From assembly GCA_017632495.1 (NCBI GenBank), contig JAGBRG010000173.1:1-20989 (forward strand): DNA of 20,989 nucleotides, read 5' to 3'. This document shows positions 15,042 through 20,989 of this stretch, one piece after another. Position 1 is the stretch's first letter. The number at the start of each line of letters is the position of its first letter. This DNA comes from Spirochaetales bacterium (GTDB lineage: Bacteria; Spirochaetota; Spirochaetia; Sphaerochaetales; Sphaerochaetaceae). The position numbers were made by a program, and so were the translations under genes. The notes under the pieces were generated by a model, which saw only the letters and a list, made by a program, of their open reading frames with translations, had not been told where the DNA came from and searched no databases.

Positions 15042-16490
15042 ATGAATATTCTGATGATAACCAGCGAGGCTGTACCGTTCTCAAAGTCAGGCGGACTTGC
15101 CGATGTGGTCGGTGCCCTTCCTCCAGCTCTGATAGAGAAAGGCCATGATGCCCGCATAGTGGTTCCGGCATACAACATGAAGATCGAGGACAGCGGGGAA
15201 CTTGTATGCAAGCTCGATGTTCCGATGCTCGACGGTGCTGAGAAGGTCCAGATCCGGATGAAGAAAGTCAGAGGAGTAATTTATTACTTTGTCTGCCACA
15301 AGGTCTTCAACGACAGGATCGGAATCTACGGCGACACAAGCTTTACCCCGTACAGCGACAACTTCTTCCGCTTTGCCTTGATGAGCAAGGCTGCGCTTCA
15401 GCTGTGCGAGGCAATAGATTTCAAACCTGATGTCCTTCACTGCCATGACTGGACGGCGGGCCTTGTTCCCTACTTTCTGAAGGTAAACAGAAGCCAGTTC
15501 TTCATGGGCACTCAGACTATGTTCACAATTCACAACCTGGCATACCAGGGAACATTCCCCAGAATGGATTTTCTGCATGCCAACATCAGACCGGATGAAA
15601 ATCTTTTCTCCAACGGTCAGGTGAACATGATTCAGGCCGCATTGATCTATTCGGACTACATCACAACTGTCAGCCCAACCTATGCCAAGGAAATCCAGAC
15701 ACCCGAACAGGGCTGCGGACTTGATCCGATTCTCACAAAGCGCCACAACAAGCTCAAGGGCATTGTAAACGGAATAGACATAAACGAGTGGAATCCAGAA
15801 AAGGATGAGCTGATACCCTATCACTTCACTTCCCAGAAGATGAGCGGAAAGGCAAAGCTCAAGAAAGAGATTCAGACTCAGCTTGGCCTTCCGGTCAGAG
15901 CCGATGTTCCTCTGTTTGCAATGATAAGCCGTCTTGCAGCCCAGAAGGGTTTTGATACTGTTCTCAACTGCCTTGAATGCATCCTGAATGAGCAGGACGT
16001 TCAGTTCGTCATTGTGGGCACAGGAGACTCGGCTTTGGAGAACAGCCTCAAGGACCTTGCTACAAAGCATGAGAACCTGTCTGTGAACATCCTCTTTTCA
16101 AACAAGGTCGCACACCTTGTCGAGGCCGGAAGCGACTTCTTCCTCATGCCCAGCCGCTATGAACCCTGCGGCCTGAACCAGCTTTATTCTCTGCGCTACG
16201 GAACAATTCCAATCGCACACAGAACGGGAGGTCTTGCCGACACAATCATCGATGTGGATGAATTTCCGAAGGAAGGAACAGGACTTCTGTTCGATGATCT
16301 TACGGAATACGAGATTGTGAAGCATATCCATCGTGCTGCGGAGCTGTATAAGCGCAAGGAAGGAGCGGATTCAATTGACAAGATCAGAATGCGGGCCATG
16401 AACCAGGACTTCTCCTGGTCGGCATCCGCTGATGAATACATCAACGTATACAAAAAGCTAACAAATAGAACAACAGGAGAGACGAAATGA
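15042..16490 (+). CDS. glgA: Glycogen synthase (ADP-glucose, GT5)
   Basis: A 482-residue cytoplasmic glycosyltransferase that extends alpha-1,4-glucan chains from ADP-glucose, at normal GlgA length. The N-terminal KSGGLADVVGALP at residues 15-27 is the GT5 signature for ADP-glucose binding. LHCHDWTAGLVPYFLK and TIHNLAYQG lie in the first half. The second Rossmann domain has MISRLAAQKGFD, and the conserved catalytic-site run SRYEPCGLNQLYSLRYG followed by RTGGLADTI. ATG 15042 is the only sensible start: an ATG at 15034 meets a stop after three codons. The stop overlaps glgC by 4 nt. Divergent from the GH3 gene across a 188-nt regulatory gap. Confidence 0.96.
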   Translation: MNILMITSEAVPFSKSGGLADVVGALPPALIEKGHDARIVVPAYNMKIEDSGELVCKLDVPMLDGAEKVQIRMKKVRGVIYYFVCHKVFNDRIGIYGDTSFTPYSDNFFRFALMSKAALQLCEAIDFKPDVLHCHDWTAGLVPYFLKVNRSQFFMGTQTMFTIHNLAYQGTFPRMDFLHANIRPDENLFSNGQVNMIQAALIYSDYITTVSPTYAKEIQTPEQGCGLDPILTKRHNKLKGIVNGIDINEWNPEKDELIPYHFTSQKMSGKAKLKKEIQTQLGLPVRADVPLFAMISRLAAQKGFDTVLNCLECILNEQDVQFVIVGTGDSALENSLKDLATKHENLSVNILFSNKVAHLVEAGSDFFLMPSRYEPCGLNQLYSLRYGTIPIAHRTGGLADTIIDVDEFPKEGTGLLFDDLTEYEIVKHIHRAAELYKRKEGADSIDKIRMRAMNQDFSWSASADEYINVYKKLTNRTTGETK

Positions 16491-17779
16491 GCAGACCTAA
16501 AGTAGTTGCTATTATTCTCGGAGGCGGAAAAGGAACAAGACTTTTCCCATTGACAGCAGACAGAGCCAAACCGGCTGTGCCTTTTGCAGGAAAGTACAGA
16601 TTGGTTGATATTCCTATCTCAAACTGTATCAACAGCGGATACACGAAGATTTATCTTCTTACGCAGTTCAACTCGGCATCTCTTCACAACCATATTGCAA
16701 GCACATATGTCTTTGACCAGTTCAACTCAGGCTTTGTACAGATTCTTTCGGCAGAGCAGACATATAACAGCGAGTCATGGTATCAGGGAACAGCCGACGC
16801 AGTCAGAAAGAACCTCAGACACTTCCATGACCAGGAAGCTGATTACTATCTGATTCTCAGCGGTGACCAGCTGTACAGAATGGATTTTTCCAAGATGCTT
16901 CAGAGACACATCGAATCCGGAGCCGAGCTCACTGTCGCAGCAAAGACAATCTCCAGACAGGAAGCCACAGGACTGGGAATCATGAAGACCGATGACAAGG
17001 GAATGATCACACAGTTCTTGGAAAAGCCGGCACCGACTCTGGACATCTCCGATTACAAGGTCAACGCCAAGTATCTGAAGAGTTCCCTGGGAGAGGATCC
17101 CAACCAGAGCAACGAGTACCTCGCATCCATGGGAATCTACATCTTTACGGCAAAGACCATGGAAGAAGCCCTGAACAACGAGAAGACCGACTTCGGAAAG
17201 GAAATCATTCCTGATCTGACAAAGTCCAAACCGGTAGCATCCTATCTTTTCAACGGATTCTGGGAGGATATCGGAACAATCAAGGCCTTCTATGAGACAA
17301 ACCTTGATATTGCAAGCATCCACCCGAAGTTCAACTTCTATGATGAGGAAATGCCGATCTACACCCACAGAAGACATCTTCCGGCTTCAAAGGTCAACTT
17401 CAGCAACATCACAAGCTCTCTGGCCTCCGAAGGCTGCATCATCACCAACGCATATATCGTGAACTCGATCATCGGTGTCCGCACCATCATTGAAAGCGGC
17501 GCATCGCTTGACGGCGTCTACTGCATGGGAGCCAAGTATTACGAGAACGAGGCCCAGAAGGCCGAGAACGCAAAGAAAGGCATCCCCAACCTCGGAATCG
17601 GAAAGGGCACAATCATCAAGAAGGCCATCATAGACATGAACGCCAGAATCGGTGACGGCTGCAGAATCGGTATCGATGATATTCCGAGAAAAGAGGGAGA
17701 TTACGGTGATTATTCAATCCATGACGGAATCATCGTCATCAACAAGGGAGTTACCATTCCGAACGGAACAGTCCTCTGA
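16487..17779 (+). CDS. glgC: Glucose-1-phosphate adenylyltransferase
   Basis: A 430-residue enzyme that makes ADP-glucose from glucose-1-phosphate and ATP, the committed and usually allosterically controlled step of bacterial glycogen synthesis. The nucleotidyltransferase motif GGGKGTRLFPLT is at residues 12-23, followed by RAKPAVPFAGKYRLVDIPISN, which contains the effector and substrate-contact residues of the family. SGDQLYRMD, QFLEKP and NGFWEDIGTI are further family marks. A left-handed beta-helix tail (IGVRTIIESGASL, IGDGCRIGIDD) ends the protein. It starts within the glgA stop (ATGA) with AGGAGAG before it, so the pair is translationally coupled and supplies substrate to GlgA. A terminator follows 43 nt downstream. 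Confidence 0.96.
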   Translation: MSRPKVVAIILGGGKGTRLFPLTADRAKPAVPFAGKYRLVDIPISNCINSGYTKIYLLTQFNSASLHNHIASTYVFDQFNSGFVQILSAEQTYNSESWYQGTADAVRKNLRHFHDQEADYYLILSGDQLYRMDFSKMLQRHIESGAELTVAAKTISRQEATGLGIMKTDDKGMITQFLEKPAPTLDISDYKVNAKYLKSSLGEDPNQSNEYLASMGIYIFTAKTMEEALNNEKTDFGKEIIPDLTKSKPVASYLFNGFWEDIGTIKAFYETNLDIASIHPKFNFYDEEMPIYTHRRHLPASKVNFSNITSSLASEGCIITNAYIVNSIIGVRTIIESGASLDGVYCMGAKYYENEAQKAENAKKGIPNLGIGKGTIIKKAIIDMNARIGDGCRIGIDDIPRKEGDYGDYSIHDGIIVINKGVTIPNGTVL

Positions 17780-18166
17780 TCAGATGATGACAATCGCCGG
17801 AAATAAAAAATGAATCAATGCAACGCCCAGGGTCACAAAGCCCAGGGCGTTTCTTTTTCCGTTGTTGTACTCCACCACACTCTCGTTCTTTCCCAGGTTC
17901 TTGAGAAAATAGAGAATCACAAGGATTATATTGGAAGCAGGAAGTACGTCACCTAAGATGACAGGACCCGGTGAAATCGGAAAAACAGTGATTGCCGCGG
18001 CAATAAGAAGACCGCTTATTAAAAACACGAACTTCACAACCTTTCGCGAAGTGTACAGTGTCTTGAGGTTTATCAGAAACAGAAATGTCGTCCCGTACTT
18101 GTCCACAAGCTGAAGACCTGCAGAGAGAATAAGAAACACGACAGACAACAGATAGAACTGTACCAT
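17780..18166 (-). CDS. Small membrane protein of unknown function
   Basis: A 128-residue, very hydrophobic protein with about four membrane segments: residues 2-18, 45-62, 68-88 and 107-127, with charged loops (KTLYTSRKVVK, KNLGKNESVVEYNNGKRN). I do not recognise the family. Its stop directly abuts the glgC stop on the opposite strand with no gap, and the glgC terminator lies inside its last codons. The start is divergent from the ABC permease gene with only 22 nt between. No clear ribosome-binding site precedes ATG 18166. The consistent hydrophobic pattern, the length and the neat fit between neighbours favour a real gene, but it could be fortuitous. Confidence 0.6.
   Translation of the reverse strand: MVQFYLLSVVFLILSAGLQLVDKYGTTFLFLINLKTLYTSRKVVKFVFLISGLLIAAAITVFPISPGPVILGDVLPASNIILVILYFLKNLGKNESVVEYNNGKRNALGFVTLGVALIHFLFPAIVII
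17822..17858 (+). terminator. Intrinsic terminator of glgA-glgC
   Basis: AACGCCC at 17822-17828 pairs with GGGCGTT at 17845-17851, and inside it GGG (17830-17832) pairs with CCC (17841-17843) around one A-A mismatch. The stem is followed by CTTTTT. It lies 43 nt after the glgC stop and within the coding sequence of the converging small membrane-protein gene. Confidence 0.8.
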
Positions 18167-18172
18167 GAATCT

Positions 18173-18182
18173 ATGATATCAT
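18173..18182. promoter_or_regulatory. Palindrome between divergent starts, with -10-like boxes both ways
   Basis: ATGATATCAT is a perfect 10-bp palindrome in the 22-nt gap between starts at 18166 (minus) and 18189 (plus). TATGAT can be read on each strand (18172-18177 plus; 18183-18178 minus). No convincing -35 box accompanies either, so the promoter role is tentative. Confidence 0.35.
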
Positions 18183-18188
18183 AAAACC

Positions 18189-19586
18189 GTGAAAGGAATC
18201 GATGCATTTGACAGAAGATACTCTTTGACCGGCTATCTCTTGCTTCTGGTCATTTTTCTGCCTGCATTGGCTTTTGTCATTCTGAACAATTACAATACGA
18301 TTCCAACATTTCTGAACAACTCAGAAGCCATGAAGCAGACAGGCCTTTCATTCTTATATGCCCTGGCCACAGCTGCTGTTGCATTGATTGTTGCATTTCC
18401 GGGAATCATCATCTATTCAAAATGCTCAAAAAAAATCAGAGCCCTTCTGAGAGTCAGTTTTGCGTTTGCATTCTGTTTCCCTGCAGTTCTGATGAACATG
18501 AGCCTGGAAAACGAATACCTTCAGCTTTCCCCATTCTTCAGAACTGCCGTAGCCAATCTTGCACTGAACATTCCGCTTATTATTGCCATGGTCGGAGAGT
18601 ACCTTAGAAGACTCGACAGCATCGGAACATCGGAAACTCACTTCTTCATGACCGTTACCCTTCCGAAGCTTGCACCAGCACTTCTCGGAGCCTTTGCCCT
18701 TGTTCTTTTAAGGTGCATGGCTCCTACAGGAAACACAATTGTTTCATTGATCTTCTCGGTCCTGTTTCTGGCGGTTCTTGTATCGACAGACAAGGCAAGA
18801 AAACAGATAAAGCTGTCATCTGCATATCTGCCGCCAAGGAAGGGCAATGCCTTTACCGCCATCCTTTCCTTTATCTACATGGCTGTTGCACAGTGTCTTA
18901 TCCTGCTTCCGGGCCTTCTTTTGATTCTGCGCTCAGTTCTCATCAACGGAAGGATTTCATTTGAATCCTACAGAGTACTGTTTTCTTCCTCACTTACAGA
19001 CCTTGGGCTGAGCCTGGCAATAGCTTTTGTCTCATCGGTTATCGCATCATTTCTCTCCGTTCATATCTGCGTGGGAATAGCAAACACAGGATGCAGTCTC
19101 CTACTTGCACTTCTTCCTTTTGCAGTAGGACCAGTTGCACTGGCTGAAGGTTATACAGGATTGTATCCTTGGGTCGGCCAGACGCAGGCGGTAAAGCTGA
19201 TTTTTACACTGCTCTGTCATATCCTGATTCTTACTCCGATTCAGATTATGATTCTTCTTCCGGTTGCCAGATCACTTTCGGGCAATCTGAGAAAGACTTC
19301 TGTATCATTGGGAAACACAAGTGCTCAGAGTTTCAGACACATTGATCTGGCATTGCTGGAAACAGATATTCTCTGTGCGCTTTTCACATCAATCGCAATC
19401 AGCATCGCAAGCTTCGGAGCTGCTGAAACCTTAGGGCTTAGTACACTCTTCTCTCAGAGCCTCAGGCTCTACAGCGAGGGAAAAGTCACGGACGCCTGTG
19501 CCATAGGCTCGATAATACTCATTCTCTGCTTCATCTTCTTCTATATGGGCATAGGCCACACACGGGAGGGCAAACGAAATGTCTGA
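18189..19586 (+). CDS. ABC transporter permease, fused two-half ThiP/FbpB-like type
   Basis: A 465-residue inner-membrane protein with about 12 hydrophobic segments in two halves, as in ThiP or FbpB permeases that carry both channel halves in one chain, though shorter than the usual 500 or more. The first docking loop is near residues 136-164 (YLRRLDSIGTSETHF...VTLPK), an EAA-type loop. The second, SLGNTSAQSFRHIDLALLE in the last quarter, is only partly conserved. It starts at GTG 18189 with no clear ribosome-binding site and overlaps the ATPase gene by 8 nt. No binding-protein gene is seen, so the substrate (thiamine, iron or an anion are family options) cannot be fixed. Confidence 0.8.
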   Translation: MKGIDAFDRRYSLTGYLLLLVIFLPALAFVILNNYNTIPTFLNNSEAMKQTGLSFLYALATAAVALIVAFPGIIIYSKCSKKIRALLRVSFAFAFCFPAVLMNMSLENEYLQLSPFFRTAVANLALNIPLIIAMVGEYLRRLDSIGTSETHFFMTVTLPKLAPALLGAFALVLLRCMAPTGNTIVSLIFSVLFLAVLVSTDKARKQIKLSSAYLPPRKGNAFTAILSFIYMAVAQCLILLPGLLLILRSVLINGRISFESYRVLFSSSLTDLGLSLAIAFVSSVIASFLSVHICVGIANTGCSLLLALLPFAVGPVALAEGYTGLYPWVGQTQAVKLIFTLLCHILILTPIQIMILLPVARSLSGNLRKTSVSLGNTSAQSFRHIDLALLETDILCALFTSIAISIASFGAAETLGLSTLFSQSLRLYSEGKVTDACAIGSIILILCFIFFYMGIGHTREGKRNV

Positions 19587-20646
19587 ATACACTCTTGTCT
19601 GCAATCAGATCAAAAAGACCAAGGGAAAAATCACCCTTGATTTGGATTTCTCTGTAAACAAGGGAGAACTTGTCTCAATAATAGGCCCGTCCGGAAGCGG
19701 AAAGAGTACGGCACTGAGCCTTATCTGCGGCCTTGAGAGTCCTGACAGCGGAAGCATCTCAATCAACGGAGCCGATGTCACTGCCCTGAATGCTGAAAAA
19801 CGCGGAGCTGCGATAATCTTTTCCGATTATTCAATCTTTCCCAACATGACAGTTGAGCAGAACGTGGCCTACGGTCTTAAGAACCGCCGCCTTTCCAAGG
19901 AAGAATCCGAGGCCGAAGTCAGAAGACTTCTGGAACTTGTAAACCTCTCTAAGAATGACAAAAGAAAGGCCAAAGAACTCACATCTCAGGAAAAATACAA
20001 AACAGCCCTTGCACGGGCACTTGCCTCAGAGCCGCAGGTTCTTCTTCTGGATGAGGTATTCTCAGGTCTTGATACCAGAGAACGTGATGCCATGAGAATT
20101 GAAATCCGCGACATCCAGAAGAAATGTGGTATTACCACTGTCTTTGTCACCAACAACCAAATCGAGGCCTTAAGTGTCTCGGACAAGGTGATTCTTCTTA
20201 ACAAAGGAAAAATCGAACAGGTCGGAACTCCCGATGAGATTTACAGACGCCCTGTTTCCGAGTTCTGCGCCTCATTCATGGGAGAATGCAACATCCTTCC
20301 GTACGATGTGATTCTCAAAACCCTGCGCGTTCCCGAGACAGAAAGATCCAAGGTCATCTATCAGTGCTACGGCCCTGAGCACAGGCTTTTGTTCAGGCCC
20401 GAGGACATGGTCGTAAACGATATGCCCGGCCTTCCCTTCCCCGAGTTCTATCCCCATCTGAGATTCGAGAACGCAAAGATCATCAGAACCGAGTACCTTG
20501 GAAAGGAATACCTTGTGACTGCCATGTACGAAGATATGATGATCAAGGTCTACACGGTCTATAAACCTGCTTCTGACTACATCACTGCCGGAATCAGAAT
20601 GACCAAGATCCTTGAGTTCAACGACGGCCGCCTGATCCGCCATTAA
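19579..20646 (+). CDS. ABC transporter ATPase with TOBE-like tail and degenerate motifs
   Basis: A 355-residue importer-type ATPase of the PotA/FbpC/MalK group with a C-terminal TOBE-like regulatory part (LLFRPEDMVV near 270-279). Walker A GPSGSGKST (36-44), Walker B VLLLDE (154-159) and D-loop SGLD (162-165) are intact. Three elements that are almost invariant have changed: the Q-loop reads FSDY (S82 in place of Q), the signature reads LTSQE (134-138) in place of LSGGQ, and the H-switch reads VTNNQ (N192 in place of H). GGGAGGG at 19564-19570 gives a strong ribosome-binding site 8 nt before ATG. It should dock on the permease encoded just upstream. Whether it hydrolyses ATP normally is doubtful. 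Confidence 0.88.
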   Translation: MSEYTLVCNQIKKTKGKITLDLDFSVNKGELVSIIGPSGSGKSTALSLICGLESPDSGSISINGADVTALNAEKRGAAIIFSDYSIFPNMTVEQNVAYGLKNRRLSKEESEAEVRRLLELVNLSKNDKRKAKELTSQEKYKTALARALASEPQVLLLDEVFSGLDTRERDAMRIEIRDIQKKCGITTVFVTNNQIEALSVSDKVILLNKGKIEQVGTPDEIYRRPVSEFCASFMGECNILPYDVILKTLRVPETERSKVIYQCYGPEHRLLFRPEDMVVNDMPGLPFPEFYPHLRFENAKIIRTEYLGKEYLVTAMYEDMMIKVYTVYKPASDYITAGIRMTKILEFNDGRLIRH

Positions 20647-20664
20647 AGAATACTCCGCCTTTCT

Positions 20665-20696
20665 AGGTTGTTCGTGCCCTCCTTTGACAACAACCT
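20665..20696 (+). terminator. Weak terminator candidate after the ATPase gene
   Basis: AGGTTGTT at 20665-20672 pairs with AACAACCT at 20689-20696 over 8 bp with a 16-nt loop, then TTAACATTT. The loop is long and the U-tract broken, so termination may be weak. Confidence 0.35.
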
Positions 20697-20710
20697 TTAA
20701 CATTTCGAGG

Positions 20711-20809
20711 GCTTCTGAGGCTTTTGGGCTTTCTGGGCTTTCTGAGCTTGACGGTGCGTCTGAGCTTGCTGTGGCGTCTGTGCTCTCTGGTGCCTCTGCG
20801 GCTAATCGA
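20711..20809. repeat. Degenerate 9-bp tandem repeat, 11 units
   Basis: From 20711 the sequence reads in 9-nt units close to GCTTCTGAG: gcttctgag, gcttttggg, ctttctggg, ctttctgag and so on to 20809, with rising divergence. On the minus strand one frame reads Q-x-A/P triplets (AQKAQKAQKPQKP) up to a stop, with a TAG upstream and no start. It may be the decayed tail of a low-complexity protein gene or a simple minisatellite. Confidence 0.55.
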
Positions 20810-20872
20810 GCCCTCTGTTTAAGGCCCGGTTGGGCCGGTCATTTCAGTGTCTGTAATAAAAACTGAGATTTC

Positions 20873-20925
20873 CTTCGGATTTATAACTATGTCAAAGGTT
20901 GAAAGTTATAAAATTGAATCCGAAG
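20873..20925. repeat. Long interrupted inverted repeat
   Basis: CTTCGGATT TATAACT (20873-20888) is repeated inverted as AGTTATA (20904-20910), a 6-nt insert, then AATCCGAAG (20917-20925). That gives 16 bp of stem with a 15-nt loop and one bulge. It could be an RNA hairpin, an operator or an element end. Confidence 0.6.
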
Positions 20926-20950
20926 TCTGTTATTATAACTGGCTAACATT

Positions 20951-20988
20951 CAAGAGTCCTTCAAAATATAATAAATCCAGGACTTTTG
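20951..20988. repeat. Inverted repeat at the window edge
   Basis: CAAGAGTCCT (20951-20960) pairs with AGGACTTTTG (20979-20988) with one G-U pair and an 18-nt A/T-rich loop. It could be a terminator or an element border; the window ends here. Confidence 0.5.
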
Positions 20989-20989
20989 G

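Larger units (their letters stand above)
20647..20989. other. 343-nt gene-free tail of the window
   Basis: After the ATPase gene there is a weak hairpin, a degenerate 9-bp tandem array, a small GC hairpin GGCCC/GGGCC at 20823-20836, and two long A/T-rich inverted repeats. I see no gene with a credible start and ribosome-binding site. Confidence 0.6.

Noticed and set aside
15087..16070. Minus-strand 327-residue frame over glgA
   Set aside because: Long but antisense to an unmistakable glycogen synthase; its composition mirrors glgA codons.
20684..20866. Plus-strand 60-residue frame in the tail region
   Set aside because: It begins at a TTG inside a hairpin and is made mostly of the 9-bp repeat; no ribosome-binding site.

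Overview
The window reads as a chromosomal segment of a carbohydrate-fermenting, diderm bacterium, most likely a spirochaete of the Treponema/Sphaerochaeta type. The clues are a substrate-binding protein whose signal peptide ends VFA-GGAAEA, a style common in those genera, a lipobox-bearing HAD lipoprotein, CUT1 sugar uptake and glycogen storage. This assignment rests on pattern recognition; no rRNA is present. Nearly every real gene has a good Shine-Dalgarno site and many neighbours overlap by 1 to 8 nt.

Layout. (1) 1-172: non-coding, with nested inverted repeats, ending in a promoter that seems to fire directly at a start codon. (2) 173-4543, plus strand: TPR protein, tsaE, tsaB (t6A tRNA modification), trxB (thioredoxin reductase), then a HAD-type phosphatase lipoprotein. 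(3) 4552-14853, minus strand: a pentose/xylo-oligosaccharide island in two tandem transcription units. The upstream unit is a GH3 glycosidase plus a xylulokinase-type FGGY kinase, closed by a terminator. The downstream unit is an AraC regulator, a DUF4867-like cupin protein, a FucI/AraA-superfamily isomerase, a sugar-binding protein and two CUT1 permeases, closed by a perfect 24-nt hairpin with a U-tract. (4) 15042-17779, plus strand: glgA-glgC, overlapping by 4 nt, with a terminator that lies inside the end of a converging small membrane-protein gene. (5) 18189-20646, plus strand: a fused two-half ABC permease and its ATPase partner. (6) 20647-20989: non-coding, with a 9-bp degenerate tandem array and two long inverted repeats.

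How the genes may work together (inference). Oligosaccharide enters through the CUT1 system, whose ATPase is not encoded here. It is cut in the cytoplasm by the GH3 enzyme, and the sugar is isomerised by the FucI-like enzyme, possibly with help from the cupin, and then phosphorylated by the kinase. Surplus hexose phosphate is stored via GlgC/GlgA.

Most notable observations: (a) four copies of TGACAA-N2-TTG-Y-T-N-T, arranged as two direct-repeat pairs (22 and 23 nt spacing), one pair upstream of the araC unit and one in the GH3/glgA intergenic region, which look like the operators of the local AraC protein; (b) an ABC ATPase with intact Walker A, Walker B and D-loop but a lost Q-loop glutamine, signature motif and H-switch histidine; (c) a pentose locus that pairs a kinase with a FucI-fold isomerase and a DUF4867-like protein of unknown function; (d) promoters placed so that the transcript would start at the initiation codon (TPR gene, possibly glgA).
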